Source: Gymnothorax reevesii
Taxonomy: Eukaryota; Chordata; Actinopteri; Anguilliformes; Muraenidae
Assembly: GCA_029721435.1 (NCBI GenBank)
Contig: CM056576.1
Span: forward strand, 112,572,666-112,636,665
Length of the DNA: 64,000 nt
Direction of reading: 5' to 3'
In this document: positions 13,413 through 25,487 of the stretch, one piece after another
Layout: each line of letters opens with the position of its first letter
How positions within the stretch are numbered: the stretch's first letter is position 1
Translations under genes and position numbers: made by a program
The notes under the pieces: generated by a model
What the model was told of the DNA's origin: nothing
Seen by the model: the letters and a program-made list of their open reading frames with translations, nothing else
The model's database searches: none

Positions 13413-13847
13413 GTAAGTTTCCTTTGATTCCATTGTGCTTAACTCTCGGAATGGAGTCAAACCTTTGACCTACACCAGTGAATTTAATGAACAGAATGAA
13501 TAATTGGTTGGTCCTGTTTTGCTCTGCAACTAAAAAGCTGGATCAAGGTTCTGATGCAATATCAGCCTATATGACTACTACTTTAATGTACATTGAATGG
13601 GAGTTAGTCTTAGTCTGTGTTTGAGCATGATTGGTGCTTTTTTGTTTGTTTGTTTGTTTGTTTGTTTTCTATTTATCTATTTAGTAGTTCTTCTGCGTTG
13701 TTGTTGCCAGTTGAAACCTTGAGAGAAAAGAATGTCAAACCATTCTCTCAAAAATGGCTTGTGCAGTTTACAATGTATGATTCCATGTCTTTTTCAATCT
13801 ATAGTCAACTAAAAAGCTTTTTTTTTCCCCATCTCTAAATTTTGCAG

Positions 13848-14169
13848 TCGACCAAAGCGTGTTTGAGAATTCTATCACTGCGCGACGAGCGAAGTTTCAG
13901 AATGGATCCTCGTCCCCACACTGGCACACGGCTACTCCTGCCCCTGCAGACGTGATGGCAGATGGTTCCAATGGCCTTAAAACGGGTGGCAGCCAGCACT
14001 TGAAGAACACCCTCAATTTAAGAAAGGTTGTAGGTGCCAAGATGACTGAACTGCTTCGCCGAAAAGACGCAGGGAACCTGGGCATCATTGGGGTGATGGA
14101 GGTAAACAGGAGTGCAGAGGCAGTGTGGTCTTGCATTGAGAGCTGCAGCCAAGACGTGGTTGGAAACAG
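13848..14169 (+). CDS. c1orf226: C1orf226-like protein, second coding exon
   Basis: The acceptor is a pyrimidine-rich tract ending TTTTGCAG at 13847, and the donor is CAG/GTAACT at 14170. The exon encodes about 107 residues. Landmarks match what I recall of human C1orf226: VFEN at the start, GGSQHLKN near residue 55, LRKVVGAKMTELLRRKD just after, and LGIIGVMEVNRSA. The human counterparts are MFEN, GSSQHLKN, MGAKVNDFLRRKE and LGSVGVTEINK. Function of the family is not known to me; it has no enzyme motif or membrane segment here. GC content and codon use are higher than in the surrounding DNA, as expected for an exon. In human the gene lies directly downstream of NOS1AP. Confidence 0.85.
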
Positions 14170-15878
14170 GTAACTTCCCTCCCTAGAAGAGTTGTTTGTG
14201 TGATGATTCTGCTGGTATTGTGGAGACGGGAAAGCCGCCATTAGTTTTCCACCAGAGAGTGAGGAGGAAGCTAATTGGGGCAGTCCATTCCAAAATGAAA
14301 TTAGTGTACATTTCCACTGTCCCGAAGCACTACTTATCCGTCTAGGTGGTTCCATGGAGATTTAAAGGGGAGCCTAAGTCAAACCTTTGCCCGAAAAGAG
14401 CGCATATTGAACTTTACTTTAATCTATCACACACCTACGAAGCGCTCCTCGATTTCCTAACAGAGTTGTGGAAGTAGAGCCCATATAGCACAAGCAGAAG
14501 CCTTGTCTGCTCTGTATGGCAACAGATATGTTTCCCCTGCTACACATGTGGAAAAATTGGGCCCTTGGTGTAAATGGGGGGGGAAAAGCTGAGCCCTCGA
14601 ACAAATCCCTGAAAGATTCCCCTGGCAAGAGGCTTGGGAGTATAGATGAATCTCATTTAGCTGATATAAAGCAAAAGAGGGTTTGCCTGTTGTTGGGTGT
14701 TTGTAGTTGTTACTGAAATAATAATTTTTATTTTTTTTTTGAACAGCATATATCTGATCACCAAAGCAAATCAATTCACTCTGGCATTCATGGAATCACA
14801 TTTGGGCTGTTTCACAATCAGGGACACAAAGTTTTTCTCACGGACCCCCAAAAATCAAATGTGGAGTATAGAATCAAATTGATACCTATTTGTTTGTATT
14901 TGTTGTTGAGGACACATGCTGAACATTTTTGAGCGTTGGGTCCACAGGTTCCCCTAAAATTTATACAAAAGACAATTTGCCTATTTCGACCTTTTTAACC
15001 AGTTCCGGAGAAGACATATTTTTGATGGACGAAGAACATATACTCATAACATGGTACACAGTGTAATGACCAGTGCATATACTGACACATTATTCCTCCT
15101 GCGCAATCATATGAATATGTGGAGTCAAAATCATACTGTACATCCAAACTTACCCTCCTCCTCTGTTGAAATATTAATAAGGTAAAAAAACATTTCCAGA
15201 GAAGAAATTTTTTGACGGACAGAATGTTTAGGTAGAAAAAGTCTAGTTTTCATGAATTGATGCGTTTCTGACGCCCCAAATATTATTTGTAGCTTAAAAA
15301 ATCTTCCTATTTTTTAAATAATGATTTCGCAAGCTACTGGGTGCAGTGGTATTTCATTGGTGAGGAATACAAATGTATCTAAAAGAAAATGAGACACCAA
15401 AATGTCAAAAAAATGTTGTACTGTCAATGATAGCGGAACTTAAAATGAATGATATGTCACCTTACTGCTAATAATTTCAGAAAAAAAGATAAATTTATTC
15501 AATATTCTAGAATTTACCTCTGATTGTGAAACAATCCTTCAGAATGGATTGGCTGTATATGGACTGCCTCATTGCCATTTTCTCAGCGTTGTGTTTTCCT
15601 GAACGTAGTCCAGTTTGAAAGCTTCTACTAATGATAATGCCTTTTAATTTTTACTTTTTACATTCACTCTTGGCCCAGTTGGAAAATATTAAACTCTTCA
15701 GTTCTGAGAAACTGAGTAATTCTCATCAGACTTGTTCATGGACTGAAATTAAAGAAATTTCATTTCTATCTGAAAATCTGTGTGAAAAATTACTATAAAC
15801 TTATATTTTGTGAGAGGTCTGCAGACTGCAAAGTCCTTGGACTTCCAAGCTATTGTGTCATCTCCTTTGTTTACTCAG
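14170..15878 (+). other. intron of the C1orf226-like gene
   Basis: Phase 2 intron bounded by GTAACT and a TTTACTCAG acceptor. It contains no repeat I recognise. Confidence 0.7.
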
Positions 15879-16188
15879 TCATATGACGAACGACTCCTTC
15901 CCTCAACCGGACTCGCCGGCTCCCCCCTGGAAGAAACGCCTTCCTCGTGCTCTGACCACCGCGGAGGACATGATAATTTCTACATCTCCAGTGGTAACCA
16001 CACCTCATGTATCGGGGTCCTCCTACATTGCATCGTCAGAAAAAGTAGCCCTCATCCAAAAGGCAGGGTCCATTGAGCAACTCAAGTGGGATGATGGAGT
16101 GGAGAAGTCGCCAGAACAAGACCTGGCACTGAATACAGCTTTGGATTGTAAACTTACTGAGGATGTTGATGTCCCTCCCATGAGGTGA
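15879..16188 (+). CDS. c1orf226: C1orf226-like protein, third coding exon with frame disruption
   Basis: The acceptor (TGTTTACTCAG) ends at 15878, and the first base T completes the previous phase-2 codon (AG/T). The exon reads HMTNDSFPQPDSPAPPWKKR then LPRALTTAEDMIISTSPVV. The human protein has [20 protein letters not shown] and TTQDMLISSQPVLS, so homology is clear. The frame stops at TGA 16186-16188. From about 16176 another frame reads HEVKTGDVEVEEDP and then VSVPDFICKDKLD, matching the human SVPDLIHKD block, and ends at TGA 16278-16280. One missing base near 16176-16180 explains both. Even with that base, the protein would lack about 70 C-terminal residues of the human form. It may be a decaying duplicate, a sequencing error, or a gene using another 3' splice choice. 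Confidence 0.8.
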
Positions 16189-16280
16189 AAACAGGGGATG
16201 TGGAAGTGGAGGAAGACCCTGTCCACCCTGTGGTCTCAGTGCCTGACTTCATATGCAAGGACAAGTTGGACCCAATTTGA

Positions 16281-17914
16281 GTGATGAAGTGTTTTTGGGG
16301 ATGGAGTGTGGTGTGTGTCGAGACTGAATACCCACTGTACTGAAGAGGTGGACCCTCACCCAGACCTACTGTCCTTTCAGTGGAGCATTTGACATTTAAA
16401 ATGACCATCTGTCTGGCTTCTGTTTATGGTTTCCTTCTCAACTTCCTGTTTATGATTTCCTGCTTTAATTTTCTATTTATGACATCTCATGTGCTTTTCA
16501 GTGACAGAGTGGACTGAGGATTTATGATGGAGTTTCTGTTGCTGAATGAAACTAGTTATGCTAGCCAGACAAGTCAAATGTAAATTGTCAATACAGCTGT
16601 AGAGGTAACAAATCGATATGATGGTTTGGCATGTAGACTCTGACCTTGACACACCTTGTTACCTACTGAGCTTGAAGGGAAGAGAGCAGGGAGAGTCAGG
16701 AATATTCCCCGGCCTCTGCTGAGGGACATTCAGAACCCACAGGTGGATACTGTGCTGGAAATGGAATGTTAACTAACAGCAGGCAAGAGTGGTGTGCAGA
16801 GATTGATGCCACACGTATTATGGCGCAAAGGCAGAGCAGGAAAGCAGCTTATACGGCCCACTTATCAGAGGGGTGGAGCAGTGTGTAATATGCATAAGAG
16901 TGTCCAAGGAAGTATGGGCATGTCTCGAGTTGTCTGCCAGAACTAGCTTCGCAAGCTGAGCCCCATTTTCATTAAATCATTAAATCCTAATGTAGAAAAA
17001 ATACAATGACGATGTAGACAGATTTAATTACATTTTTAAAATTTGATTTTCTCTAGAACATGAAATGACTAGGGCATTAACCTTGCCAAAGCATACAAAT
17101 TAACATCCACAAAAAAAAGGCATACTGACAATGCATTGGAACCAACGCAGGCTTTGCCGTTGTTTAATGACCGATTGGGGCCCTTAAAACATAATTAGCG
17201 TAAAGATAAATGAATAAATAAAAATAATTGATCTGACACAAATTACAAAAGTGACTTACAAAACCAAAACAGACCAAGGTTGCTTTTATCCACAAGTACA
17301 AATTCCATGATTTATCCCCTAAGACCATGTGCTCCTAGAAATAATTTTCAGGTCTTAAGTGGCCTTTTTTACTTGTTTTAATTGAAAAGTATAGAATATT
17401 TCAGAAATGTGGTGCTAAAACATGCATGGCCACAATCCTCTAAGTAATAGTCTGATGATTAATATTGCTTGCCGCGAGAAATTAAATATTCAGTATAAAC
17501 CGATCTTTGAATATAAAGAAACTGTGAAAAACATACATTGTTTGTGCTGAAAAATAATAATATTTCATTTGTAATTTTGGGCCAATACCAGCCGTATAAT
17601 CTACCCTCAAAGTCAGTGTGGATGAAGCCTCATCAAAATCTCCCCTTGCGTATAAAAAATATCAGCCCATGTACCATTTTGGCAGCCTGGTTTCACCGTG
17701 AGATTTGTATTTTTTGTGCCTTTTGTCACTCCCCAAGCCTTCCTACTTGAGTTGTATATCCAACAATTGTTAAGATGTTTGTTACACAGTTCTGTTGACT
17801 GTGATTGCGCTAAATCCCTATCAACCTCTTCCAAGGAGAAAATCTTTTTGTAAAATCAGCACCATGCAGCACTCCTATAACGTTTTTCATTCTATTTCTT
17901 TTTCGATTTACCAG
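16281..17914 (+). other. possible 3' untranslated region or intron
   Basis: Follows the disrupted third exon. An AATAAATAAA cluster at about 17212-17221 could be a polyadenylation signal. No repeat recognised. Confidence 0.35.
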
Positions 17915-17986
17915 TGTCATGACCCAGTGGGCCGAGGCAGCCGACGTGCGTTGTCAAACTAAATACAAGGGAAAGGCTTTATTCAG
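17915..17986 (+). CDS. candidate exon of unknown gene
   Basis: A 72-nt GC-rich island lies between an acceptor (TTTCGATTTACCAG) and a donor (TTCAG/GTCAGT). After one leading base it reads VMTQWAEAADVRCQ then TKYKGKALF without stops. Its phase (starts by completing a phase-2 codon, ends in phase 2) fits exactly with an alternative donor at 16185 in the preceding gene (CCATGAG/GTGAAA). I do not recognise the peptide. It could be a skipped or alternative exon of the C1orf226-like gene, an exon of another gene, or chance. Confidence 0.35.
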
Positions 17987-20900
17987 GTCAGTGTGATTGA
18001 AATGCACTGCATGTGGAAAGATCCCTGTCCAATCGCAGACCTCTCTTCGAAAGAAAAAAAAAAAACAGCTTTTCACATCTTAGTGAAATTTCCATGCCAT
18101 GGGAAATTAACCTTTAGCTTTGCCAAAGAAGGGCCATTTGTTTACTTAATTTGGTAATCAGTGAAGTTGTTACTTTAAGATGCTTAGGGGCTACGGGCAG
18201 TTTGTATATTTTCTGTTTTCGGGGATGATTGTGATCAGTGGCAGTTCCTGCTAGCAACAGTTATGCTCGCCCATTTTTCCTGCTTCCAACACATCACCTT
18301 CAAGAACTGACTGTTCACTTCCATGCCACCTCTTGACAGGTACCAATGTATCAAGATAATCCGTAAATTCTCTTCAGCTGTCAGTTGTTTTAAAGTTGTG
18401 GCTTGTCAGTGTATATATGGCATGCAGTCATTGCATGGAGCTCAATGACGTTGAGAAAAAAACTGGACCACGCCAAGCCCCCTTTCTCGTGTTAAGTCGG
18501 CTTTATCATCCGGTCATGGCAAACAGAGCCAATTTTCACCAGTTAGGATGCTTATGATTTACATGCAAAAATGGTTAGTTCCTGTTGTGCTGTTGGCTGT
18601 TAAAACAATCCATACCCTGCAGAAATAATTTTTTTTTTTAATTCTCACTAAAACCATACTTTTTCTGATATTTGTTGATCAATATTTGAGTTTTTTAAGA
18701 TCAGATTACCTGATTTTGATCATATTGGTTATATTGGTATTTCTTGATAATTTATTTTTAACTGGGAAGTTTACAATGTTTACTATGCGTTTTGTCTTGA
18801 CCGGAGACTGGTGCCCATTGACCATGGCAGAATGCACCAAGAATGGAGAGCGAGCGGGCTGGTTTTTTCGCTGCGTCTTTGATGGAGCAGCTCTCAATAC
18901 ATCACAAGTTTCACACTTTGTGAAACAGGTCTGAGGGTATGTTTTACTCGCAGTTCATACGGATCAGTGTCAGAATGTCCTATAGGCCATGGCTACACTT
19001 GTGTTTTCCATGTGACTTTTGCGATCGGATGTGCCGGATTAGAACCCAGCTGTGTGCGCTTCCTCATTTGACACTTAAATGGAAGCAGGCTGATTGGATA
19101 ACGAACAGATATATCCCTGAACAGATTTATACCCACATTATTATGGGTATAAGTGATTCACGGAGCAAGAAAGAGCCTTCTGTTCTTAATATTTAGTTTA
19201 TTTTGTAACGGTGGCAGGACCGGTGCAAGATGCACTTTATTTAGGGGAGAGCAGCTGAGATGACTGATTAAAGCAGCTGTTGCCTCACTCAGTGCTGGAA
19301 CATCAGCGATTTTCTCAAATACGGCTTTATTTCTGTAGCCGCTCTGAGGTGTAGCATGCTCGGTGGAGTTGGACACAAAATGCTGTAAGACACTGAGACT
19401 CAGTTGAGCTCCAGCCCCTGTTTCCCTCCATCTTAGACTCTCTTCCCCCTTTGATTTTTGTGCTCTGGAGAGGAGTAACTGTGTTGCAAGAATATGTTGC
19501 ACGTGAGATCAGCGTTTTGCGTATTGTTTGCTTTGAGCTCAGATGCTGTTCACACCTCACTGAGATCTAAACTCAATGTGTGCCAGGCCACTTCAGCTTG
19601 TGGTCTGGCTGATTGGATCCCAGCGCGAACAAGATCCGATCTCAGAGTGCAGAGCACTCTTGACAGCTATTGCATCCCGGCATGATCGGATGACAAAAGT
19701 CCTATTGAAAAGACAAGTGTAACCACGGCCATGGATACAAATTAAAGCCAGTATGCTGTTTTGATTTTTCTCAGCTGAAACTCCTTCCTTGTCATTGGAG
19801 TTCACCTCCAATTAGCTGTATTGATGAAATGAAAGTAAACACTTTTACATGTTGCTCTGACCACATTCAAGTTGGATTTTAATATGTTTTACTTGATGAG
19901 GTAAATTAGAACTTTGGCACTGTGCCAACGTAGAAGTGTTGCGCATGAACCACCCGTGGCATCGGGGGGGAGACACAGTGCATGTGCGGAGTATGTGTGT
20001 GTGTGTGTGCGCATGTTCTTGTGAATGCTACAGATTGAGAACTTTTTAGTTAAGGTTAGGGGTAAGATTAGGATTGGGGATAGATTAAGGTTAGCGTAAG
20101 GTTTTGGGTTAGGCATACCTTGCATGTTGTTGAGATTAGTGAAAGGACAGAAGTGACCTCTAAAAGGTGAAAGTACAAGGGTGTATGTCAGTCTTGTCAA
20201 ATTTTCACACACTGTGGGGCAAGGATGGGGAAACATCTTGCAGTTACCCGAGCCGATTTTCTCAATTTCTTCAAAATTTTGTGGCTTGAGTGCTTTTCGC
20301 ACTAGGGTCTTCAGTTGGTAATAACAATGAAATTGATTTAATATTTTTTATTTAATTTTTCCTTTGATGTAGTTGGATTTAGTATTTTAATGCACATTTT
20401 TGAATTTTGAAAGCTGTTTTGGGGCATTGTGATCGGAATGTATGTCAAACATGAAAGACATTATAGCATGTGTATCATTGAGAACCTTTATGTGTAAGGA
20501 AAAGTGAAGATTCACACATTTGCGTACATCAGTATTTCCAGCAGTATTTGTTTGTGTAATCATAAAAATGATTAATATGCACATATTATAACCCGGGAGC
20601 CAAATTTATTCCTCCATGATCTTTCATTTGACTCAGAAATGAAAATGATAGTTAATAATGTCATGCTGCATTGGTATGCCTAAAACAATCAAAATTACTA
20701 GGGTTGCAAAAAATTATTCTTACTTTTTCACTCTGGTAGTTCATTCTTGATCAGTCGACCATGCCCAATTTATTATGCAAACTCATTCGCTATGCAAACC
20801 ATGAAATGACTATATACACAGCATGTTGAGATGCATTCTTGCCATTAGACTAAAGATGAATGTTTAGCTAAAATCTGAGAAATCCATTTTATCAAATACC

Positions 20901-22055
20901 CTTCTGTTTTTTTAGGTTTCATTCAAATCATTATAATTTTTCCAGATGTGATTGTGATTCTTTGAGAGTTTTTAATTTACTGATTGCAGAGTGACAATTA
21001 GCTAGCGAAATGTTACTAAAAGAATGATTTCTCCACTGATATGTATTTGAAAAGTCCTTAGAAATACTGAATTGATTTGCATTTTCTGCAGCTGTGGTGC
21101 CTAGTTTATGACTCAATGGAATTTACTTCCTTTTCTCCTGAATGGCTTCTCACTTCTAGTGCAATTTCTGAGAGTGAAACTTAGTTGTCATTCCTTGACA
21201 GAAGCAAACCACTTTATTCAAATTTTGTTGCATATCAGTGCTTCTGAGTGTTTAGGAGTGGGAATATCTTGTCAAAAATTAGAAAGGGTATATTAATAAA
21301 TGACACCTTAATGCCTTATTTATTTTTGTAATTTCCTGCATGTCGGGGAAATGCAACTCTTGAAACATGATCCCAAAATGTCCCATTTTCAATTTTCTTC
21401 AGAAATAAATTAAGGAGAAAGAAAAGAAAGATGTCTGTTGTACCTGTGAGTGTGATTATAGCTTTTGGATTGCCTTACTATTTTTGGAACTTCCACCTAT
21501 GTGCTGATAAGATTTCCTGTTTTTCTGGTTCTTGAAATATTCTGTCCTGGGGGAGGCATGTTATTCATTTATTTATTTATTGTCATTCTAAATCGTGGTA
21601 ACCAGCATGATGGCCTTACATTCTTTCACCGCAGCAATATCAGATGGCAAACCTTGAGGGCAGCCATCATCACCAATCTTGAATATCGGTATGAAAATGC
21701 TCTGGGGCATTTCTTCGTGGGTCATGCAATGTGTGTGTGTTTTTTTCAAGCAAAAGGCCCGTTGGGAAAACAATTATTGAAACAGTTTTGCCAAAGGAGG
21801 GGAAACGATGCTCTCTGTGTGGTGAGTGAAATATTCAAGAAGTACTTACTCCTTTCTATTTTATTCATTCTCTATTCTAAAATCAATATTTTTTTCCCCA
21901 CTGATGGAGACCTTTTTCCTGAGGAGTATAAACAGAGCAGGAGAATGTTAGGGGAGCCTGTTATTGTTAATAAACCAATTGGTCGCAAATTAAAACCATG
22001 TTAATTTCAACTCTCACATGCCCATTTTAGGGGCTTTCAGTGGTGGATCAGAGTT
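17987..22055. other. unassigned sequence with degenerate GGTTAG tract
   Basis: No gene is supported. At about 20050-20115 the sequence repeats variants of GTTAGG/GATTAGG next to a short GT run. This is a low-complexity pattern common in fish and not an interstitial telomere array of any length. A 179-codon open frame at 21465-22004 is AT-rich and unrecognised. Confidence 0.45.
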
Positions 22056-22215
22056 AGAGTGGGCACTTTGACTGGTCTGCTACTACAAAGTGCTATATGA
22101 AACGGGGTACAATCCACTGTGTATTGTGGCACATTCATCACATAAGTACCATTAATACTCTTTGCAAATTTGCCACAGTAGCCCTTCCATCGGGTTGAAC
22201 CAGATGGGATTGCCT
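22056..22215 (-). repeat. degenerate dispersed fish repeat
   Basis: Text such as GGTACAATCCACTGTGTATTG, CACATTCATCACATAAGTACC, CCACAGTAGCCCTTCCATC and GGTTGAACCAGA.GGG resembles a very common fish interspersed repeat I remember. The ends are not visible and the class is uncertain. Confidence 0.4.
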
Positions 22216-23159
22216 TCATTGCAACACCCTGTTGGCGGTTTATGGTTTGTCAGTCCCTCGACTATGGTCATCAATGGCGCCCTCAAGTGGTGGACAGGGT
22301 TGGGCCATAATCATAATGCTAAAATGACCCAACCCCCCCCACGCGCAATGGCCTCCACAACTGATGACTTCTGTCAGTCATTCTAATCTTTGCCATAGCA
22401 TAAGACCATAGCTTGTATACAAGGCGGAACAAATACAACCACAATTTCAGTGGAGGTTCGTGGATACGGAGGTGAGCTCCAGCATGATGAGACGCACCCG
22501 CAGGAGGAACAGAACCTAAGTGAGTGAGTGAGAAAGAAGAAGAAAGAGCGAGTGCTCTTTCAAGAGAGCTGAAAGGTTTCCAAACCTTTTGACAGTGGTG
22601 TGCCATCAGATGTTAAGAGGGCCTCGAGCAACCCCATACACGACCACTCAATTGCCCTCAAGCTGTTTCCGTTTAAGTTTGCCTGATTAACAATTAGTTT
22701 ATTGACTGAACAACCAAGACCAATATATGACTTATTATAAATAAGAAATGATAATGTAAATGTGATTGCCTACTGGCTGCACTTATATTATTGATATTGC
22801 ATTGTAAGGATTGCAATTTACAAGCAAAAAATCCAAAACTTTGGCTGAATTCACCACATTTATTTTTGCCATCCCTATAATTGTCACTCCTCTATGTATG
22901 ATGCCAAGCAACTTCCTTTAGCTGTAACTACATTCAGAATGTAGAGTGGATTCTCGTGGCTCATGGACCTTTCTCAATATTCAGGTCATCAATATCGATC
23001 TTTGTCCAAAGCAAAGCTTGAGAAGCGCAATTGGATCGCCGGCGTTGTTTACATGGTGTTTGCAATGGCTTGCCTGTAGAATAGAAAAGTGATTTTCCAT
23101 TGGTTCCATATTTTTCTTCTTCATGTAACTATAGCGCTTTTCCCATTGCCCAACTCATG
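22216..23159. other. unassigned sequence
   Basis: Contains a C-run (about 22330-22338) and a purine-rich tract (GTGAGTGAGTGAGAAAGAAG at about 22521-22540). Nothing gene-like. Confidence 0.45.
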
Positions 23160-23690
23160 ACACATTTTTTGATATTATATTGTCTGAGAGCGAGAGAAAA
23201 AATCTCTCCACGTCAAGTCAAGCTGTCAATATTTAGCCAAACTGCATGCCAAGTGTAATGTTGGTTAAAATGGTATGGCTTAGCACTGTAGCAGGCTTGG
23301 TAAGTGCCTCTCTTATAACAAAGTTAACGTTACTTAGCTACTGTGCTCGCAGTATCTTTCCAGAACCATTATGTAACATTAGTTTGTTAGCTAGCAAGCT
23401 AACATCAGCTAGCCACTCAGTTGACAGTGGGAGAAAACCATAATTTGGCATTTGTTCCATAGTTTTCTCTCACTTAACTGTAGTACTTTCCCCAAAGCCT
23501 AACACATGATTTGAAAGTGATCAATACAAACCATTGCAAGTTAAAATGCAAAAGTGGTAGCTTGACCCCAGTGTAAGTTTTAGAAGAATTAGCAGAATTA
23601 CTACATTACCGCTCTAGTACTTATGGAAATTACATTGGTTTTCTATTAAATTGCACAATTCAGTTATGTGATAAACAGCATCTTACACTC
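23160..23690 (+). repeat. dispersed repeat family B, copy 2
   Basis: Homologous to 225-665 in the same order and orientation: CAGCACTGTAGCA/TTAGCACTGTAGCA, ACGTTACTTAGCTA, CCATTATGTAACATTAG, and CTATTAAATTGCACAATTCAGTTATGTG at the end. Roughly 530 bp, with indels relative to copy 1. No coding potential. Confidence 0.6.
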
Positions 23691-24232
23691 TCGGTCGTGA
23701 CCTGATCAGGCCACTGCTAATGCCTTGATAAATGGAACCATGGGAAACACGTATTGTGATCATCAAACACCTGTAGTTCCAGCCCTTCATCTCCTTACAA
23801 AGATAATCTTTCAGAAAATGATGAAAAATAAAATCAGCCTGCAATTTCGTATCCCCAGTACACTGCGGGACACGACAGTGAAACACTGATCGGGAATCGG
23901 GATGCAGCCATTCCTAGGTTTCTCCTCAGACTTCTTTTTGGCATTGGAATGCATGGTATGCATTGAATTTAGGAGTGATAAATTGATCTAATTTGTGCAA
24001 ATCTATGCAGTTTCACAAGCTACATGAGCCCAGAATTGTAGAAGACATTGATATTTTAGATCATTCATGTGATGAAGAAAACGCCTCAATTTTGTGGTGC
24101 AATGATTTTGTTGATGTCTTTGCTGAAATGCATAGTTACAGGAGAATAAAGCTATACTGAGCCATGCATTATGCATAAGTAGCTAGGCTAGTAAAGTTGA
24201 ATGGAAATGGACTAAACGGCCTGTTCTCGCCT
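23691..24232. other. unassigned sequence
   Basis: Nothing recognised. The last 40 bases (GGACTAAACGGCCTGTTCTC) are a motif that often precedes this pentanucleotide array in fish repeats, so the array may be the tail of an unrecognised retroelement. Confidence 0.35.
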
Positions 24233-24360
24233 GTTATGTTATGTTATGTTATGTTATGTTATGTTATGTTATGTTATGTTATGTTATGTTATGTTATGTT
24301 ATGTTATGTTATGTTATGTTATGTTATGTTATGTTATGTTATGTTATGTTATGTTATGTT
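24233..24360 (+). repeat. TTATG pentanucleotide microsatellite, about 25 perfect copies
   Basis: Uninterrupted TTATG units over about 127 bp. The Met-Leu-Cys-Tyr-Val open frames over it are artefacts. Confidence 0.97.
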
Positions 24361-25013
24361 AAATGTGTTCCTAAAGATTTTTTGTCTACCCATACACAAA
24401 AAACCAAAAACAAAATAATTTGCAGAGGATCAGGTGCTCAGATTTTGGTTAGAGGTAATATGTATTGCAGTCAAGAAATGGGGTTATAGAGGGACTCACA
24501 CGTTTGATTTGATTTTGAAGGTAACTAATTTCATAAGTTTGTGATAAAACTATGAAAATGAATTGCCAAGCTGATTATTTCAAATTGTAAAAACCATTGA
24601 AATGATAACTAATAAACAGAGTTTGAAAAGTGAAGTGAGATGTTTTCAAATTGCTGCAAGACTTTAGGTAAGAAAGTTTTCCATTCAAATTAATTTATTC
24701 TGTAGAATTCAGATAGACCTTACATTATCATTTGTCAGATCTTTGGCCATCTATACTCTTGACATTTGAGAGGGTATGATCAAAAGAAGATACTTGTAAA
24801 TAATATAAAATATGATGTGCAAAACATAAAATATTTTGTCAGCTAATATTTATGTTTAAGCAACTGGTGGTAATGCATTCAAAATGTTACTTGACAGGTT
24901 CCTAAACTGATCTCTTACGAATACCATGATTTTATATTCATATGATTAGCAAAAACTGTATGCAATTATGCTGTAAAATTGTGTCTTTGTATTATTTTGC
25001 ATATCAACACATG
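24361..25013. other. unassigned AT-rich sequence
   Basis: Nothing recognised. Confidence 0.5.
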
Positions 25014-25485
25014 CAGTACCTGTCAAAAGTTTGGACACACCCACATTTTTCTTACAATATATGTTGAATAAGGAACTAAGCAGTTTATTTTGCAAAAAAA
25101 AAAAAAAGATTTAATTCTTAAATCACTAACCATCATTTGTTTGGCAGTTGCACGGCTACCTAACTTTACAAAGACGTACTGCACTTGAGGTCTCCTTTTC
25201 ATCAACCTTTTCACCCAATAAGTCCTAAAGCTGCTTGACCTTAATTCGGCTGTTGGAAAGTAGAGGGAGTTTATTTGTCTGTTTACTTTGCAAAATATGG
25301 TTTCTTTGAGTATTAAAAAATTTTGGGCACTATTCAAACAAGTAAATTATTCTCTTCACTCCTAAATGTTTACTTTTTATAAGATTCCATTTGAGATTAT
25401 ATATAAAAGTTGAGCCATTTAAATTTCTCTAAAAACAGAATGCTGTGACATCAGCAAAGTGTGTCCAAACTTTTGACAGGTACTG
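25014..25485. mobile_element. internally deleted Tc1-like element (MITE-like), 472 bp
   Basis: Both ends carry the same 27-base inverted repeat without mismatch, starting CAGTACCTGTCAAAAGTTTG and ending in GGACACAC. The right flank is the expected TA (25486-25487). The left flank reads TG, probably a mutated TA. The interior has a partial minus-strand open frame with no complete transposase, so the copy is non-autonomous. The end sequence is a well-known fish Tc1/mariner type. Confidence 0.9.
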
Positions 25486-25487
25486 TA

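Noticed and set aside
13897..14355. 152-codon minus-strand open frame
   Set aside because: It is the antisense shadow of the second exon of the C1orf226-like gene.
15810..16076. Alternative open frame overlapping the third exon of the C1orf226-like gene
   Set aside because: It crosses the acceptor site at 15878 and lacks the conserved residues. The frame used by the spliced gene carries them.
20040..20120. TTAGGG-like repeats suggesting an interstitial telomere
   Set aside because: Units are irregular variants of GTTAGG/GATTAGG over less than 100 bp. This is a common low-complexity pattern, not a telomere array.
21465..22004. 179-codon plus-strand open frame
   Set aside because: It is among the longest open frames in the window, but AT-rich, hydrophobic, without a recognisable domain or splice context. 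Chance open frames of this size can occur in 64 kb.
24197..24489. Open frames of repeated MLCYV
   Set aside because: Generated by the TTATG array; pentanucleotide repeats without stops stay open in all frames.
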